Below, one piece after another: positions 1-6,843 of a stretch of 12,274 bases of DNA. Each line of letters opens with the position of its first letter. The first letter of the stretch is position 1. The notes below the pieces were generated by a model. That model was not told the origin of the DNA, made no database searches, and saw only the letters and a list, made by a program, of their open reading frames with translations. A program made the position numbers and the translations under genes. This DNA comes from Pseudomonadota bacterium (GTDB lineage: Bacteria > Pseudomonadota > Alphaproteobacteria > Sphingomonadales > Sphingomonadaceae): positions 1 through 12,274 of the forward strand of contig JAEWKG010000251.1 in NCBI GenBank assembly GCA_023386135.1, in the 5' to 3' direction.

Positions 1-413
1 TCGGAATCCTCGGCGTACGGGGGCGGGCTAAGTCTATCACGCGCGCCGCGCCCGACGATAGCGCGACGCGTCCTGCCACCGGTGAGTTCCGGCGCGTGTT
101 GCAGATTTTGCTCAACCTGGTCGGCAACGCGATCAACTACTCGCCTGCCGGCAGCCACGTCCGCGTGAGCGTGGAAGGCGTTGGCGGGCGGGCGCTGATC
201 GCGGTCAGCGACGAGGGCCCTGGCTTGGCACCGGCGCAGGCCGCCAAGGTGTTCGACAAGTTCGAGCGCCTGGGCCGCGGCGGCGATGGCGGTTCGGGCC
301 TCGGCCTCTACATCTCGCGCAAGCTCGCGCGGGCGATGGGCGGCGATCTCACCGTCGAAAGCACGCCGGGCGAGGGCGCGCGCTTCACGCTCGAACTGCC
401 GGGGGCCGACTAG
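1..413 (+). CDS. Sensor histidine kinase, C-terminal ATPase domain (5' partial)
   Basis: This is the catalytic ATP-binding (HATPase_c) end of a two-component sensor kinase. It would bind ATP and phosphorylate a histidine in the missing upstream DHp domain. The frame is open from the window edge (first full codon at position 3), leaving about 136 residues before the TAG at 411-413. The conserved boxes appear in order: N box NLVGNAINYSP (codons from about 117), G1 box DEGPGL, F box KVFDKFERLG, and G2 box GGSGLGLYISRKLARAMGG, followed by the closing strand (RFTLELPG). The GTG at 96 lies just before the N box and would cut the domain, so it is not the real start. The sensor domain, membrane segments and partner regulator lie outside the window, so the stimulus is unknown. 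The stop overlaps the stop of the convergent small gene by 4 bp. Confidence 0.9.
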   Translation, partial: GILGVRGRAKSITRAAPDDSATRPATGEFRRVLQILLNLVGNAINYSPAGSHVRVSVEGVGGRALIAVSDEGPGLAPAQAAKVFDKFERLGRGGDGGSGLGLYISRKLARAMGGDLTVESTPGEGARFTLELPGAD

Positions 414-616
414 GCCGCGCGGCGGCGGCTGCCCCACCAAAACAGCAGCGCGCCGACCACCACGGTGATCGCGCCCTTCACCGCCCACGACTTGTCGGCG
501 AGCATGAAGCTGTCCGCAGGCCACATGACGATGCCGAGCCCCTGCAGCATCCACAGTCCCCCGGCGAGCACCATGGCCACGCCGAGGACCTGAGCGATCA
601 GCTTAAGGACGCGCAC
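410..616 (-). CDS. Small two-helix membrane protein, unknown function
   Basis: This encodes 68 residues that I do not recognise as a named family. There are two hydrophobic stretches, about residues 5-28 and 47-64. They are joined by a short loop containing PADSFMLADKSW, and the protein ends in a basic tail (GSRRRAA). This suggests a hairpin in the inner membrane with the basic end in the cytoplasm. The start is a GTG one base after the gltA stop (TGA-A-GTG), which implies translational coupling to gltA; a later ATG at residue 15 would destroy the first helix. The stop TAG shares the palindrome CTAG (410-413) with the convergent kinase gene. The gene is supported by its hydrophobic pattern and tight spacing rather than by homology. 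A role linked to citrate synthase is not implied by anything visible. Confidence 0.65.
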   Translation of the reverse strand: MRVLKLIAQVLGVAMVLAGGLWMLQGLGIVMWPADSFMLADKSWAVKGAITVVVGALLFWWGSRRRAA

Positions 617-617
617 T

Positions 618-1904
618 TCAGCGCTTGTCCACCGGCACGTAGTCGCGCTGCGTCGGCCCGGTGTAGAGCTGACGCGGGCGGCCGATCACCTGCGCGGGGT
701 CGGAGATCATCTCGTTCCACTGCGCCACCCAGCCCACGGTGCGGGCAAGGGCGAACAGCGCGGTGAACATCGTCGTCGGGAAGCCGATCGCCGACAGGAT
801 CACGCCCGAATAGAAATCGACGTTGGGGAACAGCTTCTTCTCGATGAAGTAGTCGTCTTTCAGCGCCAGTTCCTCAAGCCGCAGCGCGGTCTCGAACAGC
901 GGGTCGTTGACCTTGAGGGCGTCGAACACCTCGCGCACCGTCTGCTGCATCACCGTCGCGCGCGGGTCGTAGTTCTTGTACACCCGGTGGCCGAAGCCCA
1001 TCAGGCGGAACGGATCGTTCTTGTCCTTGGCGCGGTCGATGTAGTGCGGGATCTTGTCGGGTGTACCGATCTCGCGGAGCATGTTGAGCGCCGCTTCGTT
1101 CGCGCCGCCGTGCGCCGGGCCCCACAAGCAGGCGATGCCCGCCGCGATGCACGCGAACGGGTTGGCGCCCGACGAGCCAGCGAGCCGGACGGTCGAAGTC
1201 GAGGCGTTCTGCTCGTGATCGGCGTGGAGGATGAAGATGCGGTCCATCGCCTTCTCGACCGCCGGCAACACCTCGTAACGCTCGGCGGGCACGCCGAACG
1301 TCATGCGCAGGAAGTTGCCGGTGTAGGACAGCGAGTTGTCGGGATAGAGGAACGGCTGCCCGACCGAATACTTGTAGGCCATCGCTGCGATCGTCGGCAT
1401 CTTGGCGATCAGGCGGTGGCTGGCGATCCGCCGCTGCTCGGGGTCGGAAATGTCGGCACTGTCGTGGTAGAACGCACTCAGAGCGCCGACCACGCCGCAC
1501 ATGATCGCCATCGGGTGCGCATCTCGCCGGAACCCGCGATAAAAGGTCGCGAGCTGCTCGTGCACCATCGTGTGACGGCTAATGGTGTGAGTGAACTCGT
1601 CGAGCTCGTTCTGCGTCGGCAACTCGCCGTTGAGCAGTAGGTAGCTGACTTCCATGAAGCTCGACTGCTCGGCCAACTGGCCGATCGGGTAACCGCGGTG
1701 AAGCAGCACGCCTTCGTCGCCGTCGATGTAGGTCAGCGCGCTTTCGCAGCTGCCGGTCGACTTGTAGCCCGGATCGTAGGTGAACGCGCCTGTCTGGCCG
1801 TAGAGCTTGCGGATATCGATCACTTCGGGGCCGACGCTGCCTTCCAGGACCGGCAGGTCGATCGTCTTGTCGTTGTAGGTCAGCGTCGCCTGTTTGTCCG
1901 CCAT
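618..1904 (-). CDS. gltA: Citrate synthase (type II, GltA)
   Basis: GltA condenses acetyl-CoA with oxaloacetate to citrate, the entry step of the TCA cycle, in the cytoplasm. The product has 428 residues, the normal length for the bacterial type II enzyme. The catalytic triad is visible: His265 in WGPAHGG, His306 in MGFGHRVYK and Asp363 in NVDFYSG, each one position beyond E. coli His264, His305 and Asp362. The oxaloacetate-binding region HADHEQNASTSTVR (about 227-240) and the N-terminal GYKSTGSCESALTYIDG are also typical. The ATG start is set by a Shine-Dalgarno AAGGAG at 1912-1917 that overlaps the gltX stop codon. gltX lies 11 bp upstream and a small membrane-protein gene 1 bp downstream, so the three are probably co-transcribed. 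Hexameric assembly with NADH inhibition is common in this type, but cannot be read from sequence alone. Confidence 0.98.
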   Translation of the reverse strand: MADKQATLTYNDKTIDLPVLEGSVGPEVIDIRKLYGQTGAFTYDPGYKSTGSCESALTYIDGDEGVLLHRGYPIGQLAEQSSFMEVSYLLLNGELPTQNELDEFTHTISRHTMVHEQLATFYRGFRRDAHPMAIMCGVVGALSAFYHDSADISDPEQRRIASHRLIAKMPTIAAMAYKYSVGQPFLYPDNSLSYTGNFLRMTFGVPAERYEVLPAVEKAMDRIFILHADHEQNASTSTVRLAGSSGANPFACIAAGIACLWGPAHGGANEAALNMLREIGTPDKIPHYIDRAKDKNDPFRLMGFGHRVYKNYDPRATVMQQTVREVFDALKVNDPLFETALRLEELALKDDYFIEKKLFPNVDFYSGVILSAIGFPTTMFTALFALARTVGWVAQWNEMISDPAQVIGRPRQLYTGPTQRDYVPVDKR

Positions 1905-1911
1905 GATCGGT

Positions 1912-1917
1912 CTCCTT
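1912..1917 (-). promoter_or_regulatory. gltA ribosome binding site overlapping gltX stop
   Basis: On the minus strand AAGGAG lies 7 nt before the gltA ATG and includes two bases of the gltX TAA stop. A ribosome finishing gltX therefore sits on the gltA initiation site, which favours coupled translation. Confidence 0.8.
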
Positions 1918-3337
1918 AAACTTGGCTGTCCGCCTCGGTCGGAGCCGCTTGCGCATCGAGCCGCGCCAGCGATTCCTCCCGTCCGAGGAGGGCAAGAACG
2001 TCGAAAATGCCCGGCGAGGTGGTCGTCCCGGTCAAGGCTGCGCGCATCGGCTGCGCGAGCTTGCCGAGCCCCAGCCCGAGCTCTTCCGCGAAGGGCTTGA
2101 GCGTGGCTTCGAGCGCAGGGACGGTCCAGTCGCTTTGGGTTTGCAAACGGGCAGAAATTTTTGCGAGCAACGCGCAGGCGTCTGGCGTGAGCAACGCGGC
2201 GGCTTTCTCGTCGAGCGAGAGGGGGCGTTGCCTGAACAGGAACGCGGCACCGGCCGCGAGCTCGTCGAGGTCTTTCGCGCGCAACTTCAGCTGCGGCATC
2301 GCTTCGGTAAGCAGCGTAATGTCGGCACCGGCGCCGATCTTGCGCGCTACCAGTTCGGCAAGGCGCGCGTCGTCCGCTTCCCGAATGTAGTGACCATTGA
2401 GGTTGTGCAGCTTCTTGAGGTCGAACCGGCTCGGGCTCTTGCCGACGCCGCCGAGGTCGAACAGCGCGATCGCCTCGTCGCGGGTGATCTCCTCGCGGTC
2501 GCCGTGGCCCCAGCCCAGCCGGAGCAGGTAGTTGAACAGCGCCTCGGGCAGGATGCCGAATTCGTCGCGGTAGGTTTCCGCCCCCAGTGCACCGTGCCTC
2601 TTCGACAGCTTCGCCCCGTCGGCGCCGTGAATCAGCGGGATGTGGGCATAGACCGGCTCCGGCCAGCCCATCGCGCGGTAGATCGGTAGTTGCCGGAACG
2701 CATTGTTGAGGTGGTCGTCGCCGCGGATCACGTGGGTCACGCCCATGTCATGATCGTCGACCACCACCGCCAGCATGTAAGTCGGCGTGCCATCGGCGCG
2801 CAGCAGGACGTAGTCGTCGAGTTCGGCGTTGCGCACGGTGACCCGGCCCTGGACCTGGTCCTCGATGACGGTCTCGCCCTCATCGGGCGTTCTCAGGCGA
2901 ATGACGAACGGTGCGCCCGGCGCGGCTTCGGAAGGGTCGCGGTCGCGCCAGCGGCCGTCGTAGCGCAGCGGCTGCTTGGCCGCCCGCTGCGCCTCGCGCA
3001 TTGCCTCGAGCTCCTCGGGCGTGGCGAAGCACTTGTAGGCATTGCCCGAGGCGAGCAGCTGGAACGCCACTTCCTCGTGCCGCGGCGCGCGCTCGGACTG
3101 GAAAATCGGGGGCTCGTCGTAGTCGAGCCCCAGCCAAAACAAGCCGTCGATAATCGCGTCGATCGCCTGGGTGGTGCTGCGCTTGCGGTCGGTGTCTTCG
3201 ATCCGCAGCAGCGCCTTGCCTCCGTGGTGCCGCGCATAGAGCCAATTGAACAGCGCGGTGCGCGCGCCGCCGATATGCAGGAATCCGGTCGGCGAGGGCG
3301 CGAAGCGGGTGACCACCTCTGCGCGAGCGCTTGCCAT
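1916..3337 (-). CDS. gltX: Glutamyl-tRNA synthetase
   Basis: GltX charges tRNA-Glu with glutamate in the cytoplasm (class I aminoacyl-tRNA synthetase). The protein has 473 residues, the usual length. The Rossmann-fold signatures are both present: the HIGH motif as HIGG (residues 21-24, within FAPSPTGFLHIGG) and the KMSKS motif as KLSKR (243-247). Other family blocks are LRIEDTDRKR (44-53) and VIRGDDHLNN (203-212). The C-terminal third is the anticodon-binding helical region. The reading frame stays open well upstream, but the ATG at 3337 is chosen because it gives the family N-terminus and is preceded by AAGGAAG about 9 nt away; the upstream part lies antisense inside comEC. Only 29 bp separate it from divergent comEC, so its promoter must overlap comEC sequence. 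It is probably the first gene of gltX-gltA-membrane protein. Some alphaproteobacteria carry two GltX paralogues, and which type this is cannot be told here. Confidence 0.97.
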   Translation of the reverse strand: MASARAEVVTRFAPSPTGFLHIGGARTALFNWLYARHHGGKALLRIEDTDRKRSTTQAIDAIIDGLFWLGLDYDEPPIFQSERAPRHEEVAFQLLASGNAYKCFATPEELEAMREAQRAAKQPLRYDGRWRDRDPSEAAPGAPFVIRLRTPDEGETVIEDQVQGRVTVRNAELDDYVLLRADGTPTYMLAVVVDDHDMGVTHVIRGDDHLNNAFRQLPIYRAMGWPEPVYAHIPLIHGADGAKLSKRHGALGAETYRDEFGILPEALFNYLLRLGWGHGDREEITRDEAIALFDLGGVGKSPSRFDLKKLHNLNGHYIREADDARLAELVARKIGAGADITLLTEAMPQLKLRAKDLDELAAGAAFLFRQRPLSLDEKAAALLTPDACALLAKISARLQTQSDWTVPALEATLKPFAEELGLGLGKLAQPMRAALTGTTTSPGIFDVLALLGREESLARLDAQAAPTEADSQV

Positions 3338-3358
3338 CCGAATTTGCTTCCTTATCCA
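3331..3358 (+). promoter_or_regulatory. Candidate comEC promoter
   Basis: TTGCCA (3331-3336) and TATCCA (3353-3358) are separated by 16 bp. The first matches the -35 consensus at 5 of 6 positions, but the second matches the -10 consensus at only 3 of 6. A start site 7-8 nt after this -10 would fall at about 3365-3367, on the comEC ATG. That would fit the lack of any Shine-Dalgarno sequence there and suggest a leaderless message. The call is weak and rests only on these matches. Confidence 0.25.
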
Positions 3359-3366
3359 ATGGTTGC

Positions 3367-5589
3367 ATGGCCAGCAGCGTAGCGCCGATCGTGCCCCTGG
3401 ACGGCGATGCGGGCTATGCTGCAGTGCAACAGCAGCCTTGGCGCAAGGCGCGGCGCTTGTCCAGTGTCGCCGATGCGTGTGAGGCGTGGCTGGAGCGTGC
3501 CGGTTTCGATCGAGCTCCGTGGCTGGCGATCGCGCTGGCAGGCGGGATCGTCGGCTGGTTTGCGCTCCCGGGGCCGATGGCTTGGCTGGTTGCAATCTTC
3601 AGTTGCTTGCTGGCGGCGTTGGCTGCCGCGGCACTGGGCGCACGGCGCGACGAGCACCTGCACCTGCGCCGTGCGGTGATAGCGGTCGCGCTGCTTATCG
3701 CGCTGGGTCTGGCGTGGGTATGGTTTCGCTCTGCGGTCGTGGGGGCGGAGCCGATCGAGCGACCGGGAGTGAGCTGGATCGAGGGACGGGTGCTCGAGCG
3801 CGAGAACCAGCCTGCCGAGGAACGGATCAGGCTCACCGTCGCCTATCGAGATGCAGACCTGGGGACCGCCCGAAAGGTTCGGGTCAATGTCCCGATTGAG
3901 GACGCTCCATCAGAGGCAGTCGAGGGCGCGCTGGTCCGAGTGCATGCGCGCTTGATGCCGCCTGCGCCGCCGATGGTGCCCGGCGCCTACGATTTTGCAC
4001 GCACGGCGTGGTTCGACGGCCTAGCGGCGACGGGCGGCGCGATCGGGCCGGTGACGGTGATCGAACCGGGCAGGGACGCCGGAACTCTGGCGGCGGTGCA
4101 GCGGTCGCTGTCCGCACACGTGCGGTCCCAGCTCGGCGGGTCGGCGGGGGCGATCGCATCCGCCTTCGCGAGCGGCGACCGCGGCGGCATCTCGACCGCC
4201 GACGAAGATGCGATGCGCGACGCGGGACTGACTCACCTGCTCTCGATCAGCGGGTTGCATGTCAGCGCGGTGATTGCGTGCGTCTATTTCCTCGCGCTGC
4301 GGCTGCTGGCCCTGTGGCCGTGGCTGACGCTGCGCATTCGGCTGCCGCTGATCGCGGCGGCATGCGGGGCGGGCGCTGGGATCGGCTACACGCTGCTGAC
4401 CGGAGCCGAAGTGCCGACGGTCCGAAGTTGCCTTGGCTCGCTGCTCGTACTCGGCGCGTTAGCGCTGGGGCGCGAGCCGCTGTCGCTGCGCATGGTTGCG
4501 GCGGCCTCGTTTGCGGTGATGCTGGTCTGGCCCGAGGCGGTCGTCAGTCCCGGTTTCCAGATGAGCTTCGCCGCAGTGGTGGCGATCGTTGCGCTGCACG
4601 AGGCGGCGCCGGTCCGCGCCTTCCTCGCGCCGCGGGAGGAGCGCTGGCTGGCGCGAATAGGACGGCGAGCGGTGATGCTCCTCGTTACGGGCGTAGTCAT
4701 CGAGCTGGCGCTGATGCCGATCGTGCTGTTCCACTTCCACCGGGCCGGGTTCTATGGGGCTGTCGCCAACGTAGTGGCGATCCCGCTGGTTACCTTCGTG
4801 ACGATGCCTCTTATCGGACTCGCCCTGGTGCTGGACCTGGTCGGCGCGGGCGGACCGGCGTGGGCGCTGGTCGGCGCATCGCTTGATCTCATGCTCGGGA
4901 TCGCGCACTTCACCGCCGGTCAGCCCGGCGCGGTCAAGCTGATGCCGCAGATGGGCAGCGGGACGTTCGCGCTGTTCGTGGGCGGAGAGCTGTGGCTGGC
5001 GCTATGGCATGGCCGGCAGCGATTGTACGGCTTGGTGCCGGTGCTGTGCGCGGCCGTGCTGTTGGTGAGCACCCCTGCGCCTGACGTGTTGGTGTCGGGC
5101 GATGGCCGAAATGTCGGGATCGCGGGTGAGGGCGACCGGCTGCTCGTCTTGCGTGACGGACGAAGTGATTTCGCGCGCGACAATCTGCTGGAACTCGCCG
5201 GCATGGCTGGGGAACCGATCGTGATCGAGGACTGGCCCGGTGCGCGGTGTTCCGAAGACTTCTGCAGCCTGACCCTCACCCGCGAAGGACGCGAGTGGAA
5301 CCTGCTGATGGGTCGCAGCCGTTCCCGGATCGAAGAGCGGGCGCTGGCCGCGGCGTGCGATCGGGCCGACGTTGTCATCTCCGACCGCTGGCTGCCCGCC
5401 AGTTGCCATCCGCGCTGGCTCAAGGCCGACCGGACCTACCTCGATGAGCACGGCGGCCTAGCGCTTTACCTTGCAAACGAGCGGCTCAGCACGGTCGGAT
5501 CGAGCCAGGGCGCGCATCCGTGGTGGGTGGCGAGCCGGCCCGACCCGCGCCCGCCGCGATCAGTGGTAGCGCCGCAGCAGCCCCGCTAG
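3367..5589 (+). CDS. comEC: ComEC/Rec2 family DNA-uptake channel protein
   Basis: ComEC proteins form the inner-membrane channel that carries single-stranded DNA into the cytoplasm during natural transformation. The protein has 740 residues. An N-terminal DUF4131-like part comes first, with hydrophobic segments at about 52-92 and 103-120 and a soluble OB-like region at about 130-235. The Competence domain follows (about 265-515), carrying the signature HLLSISGLHVS at 290-300 and several membrane helices. The C-terminal region (about 572-705) aligns in position with the metallo-beta-lactamase-like domain of longer ComEC proteins but has no HxHxDH metal motif. It carries Cys628, Cys633, Cys664 and Cys680 instead. 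I chose the ATG at 3367; an in-frame TTG at 3331 would start inside gltX. No Shine-Dalgarno is seen. The gene overlaps convergent lexA by 30 bp. Presence of comEC alone does not prove the cell is competent. Confidence 0.93.
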   Translation: MASSVAPIVPLDGDAGYAAVQQQPWRKARRLSSVADACEAWLERAGFDRAPWLAIALAGGIVGWFALPGPMAWLVAIFSCLLAALAAAALGARRDEHLHLRRAVIAVALLIALGLAWVWFRSAVVGAEPIERPGVSWIEGRVLERENQPAEERIRLTVAYRDADLGTARKVRVNVPIEDAPSEAVEGALVRVHARLMPPAPPMVPGAYDFARTAWFDGLAATGGAIGPVTVIEPGRDAGTLAAVQRSLSAHVRSQLGGSAGAIASAFASGDRGGISTADEDAMRDAGLTHLLSISGLHVSAVIACVYFLALRLLALWPWLTLRIRLPLIAAACGAGAGIGYTLLTGAEVPTVRSCLGSLLVLGALALGREPLSLRMVAAASFAVMLVWPEAVVSPGFQMSFAAVVAIVALHEAAPVRAFLAPREERWLARIGRRAVMLLVTGVVIELALMPIVLFHFHRAGFYGAVANVVAIPLVTFVTMPLIGLALVLDLVGAGGPAWALVGASLDLMLGIAHFTAGQPGAVKLMPQMGSGTFALFVGGELWLALWHGRQRLYGLVPVLCAAVLLVSTPAPDVLVSGDGRNVGIAGEGDRLLVLRDGRSDFARDNLLELAGMAGEPIVIEDWPGARCSEDFCSLTLTREGREWNLLMGRSRSRIEERALAAACDRADVVISDRWLPASCHPRWLKADRTYLDEHGGLALYLANERLSTVGSSQGAHPWWVASRPDPRPPRSVVAPQQPR

Positions 5590-6246
5590 CTTGCCCTGCA
5601 CCTTGACCTCGCCGGGCCGGTAGATCTGCGGCTCGTACGCGCCGTTCGCCGGGTCGAGGCGGACCATGCCGTTCTCGCGATGCAAGTACTTGAGCGTCGC
5701 CTCCTCGTCGCGAACGAGCGCGACCACGATCTCGCCGTCGCGCGCGACATCGGTCTTGCGAACCAGCGCGAAGTCGCCGTCGAAGATACCGGCCTCGATC
5801 ATCGAGTCGCCCGACACTTCGAGCGCATAATGCTCACCGGGGCCGAGCAGGGCGGCAGGAACGGGGAGGGTGCTCTGGCCTTCCAAGGCCTCGATCGGGA
5901 CGCCTGCGGCGATGCGGCCGTGCAGGGGAAGCTCGATCACGTCGTTAGCGGGCTCGGCGCGCGCGTTCATCTGCGGGCGCAGCGGCACGACGTTGTCCCG
6001 CGGCGCGGCGTTGCGCGGCGCGGCGACCGAATCGCCCGGCTGGCGGATCACCTCGAGCGCGCGGGCGCGGTTGGGCAGGCGGCGGATGAAGCCGCGTTCC
6101 TCGAGCGCGGAAATCAGGCGGTGGACCCCCGACTTGCTCTTGAGATCCAGCGCTTCCTTCATCTCCTCGAACGAAGGCGACACCCCGCTGTCTTCCAGAC
6201 GGACGGTGATGAACTGCAGCAGTTCGCGTTGCTTGGCGGTGAGCAT
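5560..6246 (-). CDS. lexA: LexA SOS repressor
   Basis: LexA represses DNA-damage genes and cleaves itself when stimulated by RecA filaments. The product has 228 residues, longer than E. coli LexA (202) because of a linker at about 67-100, as is usual in alphaproteobacteria. The N-terminal winged helix-turn-helix spans about residues 1-66 (LTAKQRELL, VSPSFEEMKEAL, SKSGVHRLISALEERG). The autocleavage bond is Ala114-Gly115 in RIAAGVPIEA. The catalytic dyad is Ser148 (VSGDSM) and Lys186 (ATLKYLHR). The frame opens 16 codons earlier, but the ATG at 6246 gives the canonical MLTAKQRELL and is preceded by AAAGGA with 6 nt spacing. The upstream region carries its own promoter and a LexA box, so it should be autoregulated. 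Its 3' end overlaps convergent comEC by 30 bp. Confidence 0.97.
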   Translation of the reverse strand: MLTAKQRELLQFITVRLEDSGVSPSFEEMKEALDLKSKSGVHRLISALEERGFIRRLPNRARALEVIRQPGDSVAAPRNAAPRDNVVPLRPQMNARAEPANDVIELPLHGRIAAGVPIEALEGQSTLPVPAALLGPGEHYALEVSGDSMIEAGIFDGDFALVRKTDVARDGEIVVALVRDEEATLKYLHRENGMVRLDPANGAYEPQIYRPGEVKVQGKLAGLLRRYH

Positions 6247-6264
6247 GCCCGGTCCTTTGCCAAC

Positions 6265-6282
6265 CGTTCCAATTCGGGAACG
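6265..6282. repeat. Inverted repeat in lexA leader
   Basis: CGTTCC (6265-6270) and GGAACG (6277-6282) form a perfect 6-bp inverted repeat around AATTCG. The right arm shares its GAAC with the LexA box (6278-6292). It could be a second, inverted operator half-site arrangement or a hairpin in the lexA leader, about 19 bp upstream of the ATG. Its function is inferred only from position. Confidence 0.5.
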
Positions 6283-6292
6283 AACGCGGAAC
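6278..6292 (-). promoter_or_regulatory. LexA operator (SOS box) of lexA
   Basis: The plus strand reads GAAC (6278-6281), seven bases (6282-6288), then GAAC (6289-6292). This is GTTC-N7-GTTC on the lexA strand, the established alphaproteobacterial LexA box. A third GAAC (6282-6285) sits inside the spacer. The box begins at the edge of the predicted -10 element and ends 31 bp before the ATG, the right place to block transcription start, so LexA most likely represses its own gene. Confidence 0.88.
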
Positions 6293-6320
6293 AATTAGGC
6301 AACTTATGAACGGCCGTCAA
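6292..6320 (-). promoter_or_regulatory. lexA promoter
   Basis: On the minus strand TTGACG (6315-6320) is a 5-of-6 match to the -35 consensus. After 17 bp comes TAATTG (6292-6297), inside GCCTAATTG. The pair resembles the Caulobacter-type housekeeping promoter pattern (TTGACG, then GCTANAWC) better than the E. coli -10. The -35 lies 2 bp beyond the moaC stop, so lexA can be transcribed independently of moaC. Confidence 0.55.
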
Positions 6321-6321
6321 G

Positions 6322-6807
6322 TCAGGCCGGTAAATCCCCGTCACGGCGCCACGTCCCGGATTTCCCGCCGGTTTTTTCGAGCAACCGCACGTCGCCGATG
6401 ACCATCGCCTTGTCGAGGGCTTTTGCCATGTCGTAGATGGTCAACAGAGCGACGCAACATGCTGTCATCGCTTCCATTTCCACCCCGGTTCGCGCGGTGA
6501 GGCCGGCGGTGGCGCTCACTTCGACGCCATCTTGAAGGAATGCGAATTCGACCGTCACGAAGTCGAGCCCGAGCGGGTGGCATAAAGGGATCAATTCGGC
6601 CGTCTTCTTGGCGCCCATGATGCCGGCGATCCGGGCCGCGGCGAGGACGTCGCCCTTGGGCCCGCTAACCTCGCGCACGGCGGCGAGCGCCTGGCGGCTC
6701 ATGCGGATCGCGCCGGCGGCGACGGCCGTGCGCGCGGTCGCCGACTTGGCGCCGACATCGACCATCCGCGCGGCGCCTGATTGGTCGAGGTGGGTTAGGT
6801 CAGGCAA
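6322..6807 (-). CDS. moaC: Cyclic pyranopterin monophosphate synthase
   Basis: MoaC converts the MoaA product, 3',8-cyclo-7,8-dihydro-GTP, to cyclic pyranopterin monophosphate in molybdenum cofactor synthesis. The protein has 161 residues, the usual length. Family motifs are LTHLDQSGAARMVDV at the N-terminus, KGDVLAAARIAGIMGAKKT (51-69), LIPLCHPL (72-79), GVEMEAMTA (108-116), DMAKALDKAM (126-135) and LLEKTGGKSG. Probable active-site residues are Lys51, His77, Asp126 and Lys129, by comparison with E. coli MoaC. The start is a TTG at 6807: the frame closes at a TGA 24 bp further upstream with no ATG or GTG between, and the next ATG (codon 15) would remove conserved residues. GGGGA lies 9 nt before the TTG. 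The gene is separated from trpC by 161 bp, so it probably has its own promoter. moeA, which I would expect next to it, is not between moaC and lexA. Confidence 0.95.
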   Translation of the reverse strand: MPDLTHLDQSGAARMVDVGAKSATARTAVAAGAIRMSRQALAAVREVSGPKGDVLAAARIAGIMGAKKTAELIPLCHPLGLDFVTVEFAFLQDGVEVSATAGLTARTGVEMEAMTACCVALLTIYDMAKALDKAMVIGDVRLLEKTGGKSGTWRRDGDLPA

Positions 6808-6826
6808 GTGGCTGGTTCCCCGACCA

Positions 6827-6843
6827 TGTCACACTTGTCACAC
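6827..6843. repeat. Tandem octamer TGTCACAC upstream of moaC
   Basis: TGTCACAC occurs at 6827-6834 and again at 6836-6843, separated by one T, which gives a 9-bp period. On the moaC strand this reads GTGTGACA-A-GTGTGACA, 20-36 nt upstream of the TTG start. The position suits an operator or part of the moaC promoter. No known regulator is assigned. Confidence 0.6.

Noticed and set aside
987..1640. Plus-strand frame of 217 codons inside gltA
   Set aside because: It is antisense to a well-conserved gltA with all catalytic residues, and the translation shows no domain.
1922..3382. Large plus-strand frames inside gltX
   Set aside because: They mirror gltX codons in a high-GC genome and have no recognisable motif.
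3338..3595. Upstream extension of the gltX frame to position 3595
   Set aside because: The extension is antisense to comEC, has no GltX homology, and the ATG at 3337 has a good ribosome site and the canonical N-terminus.
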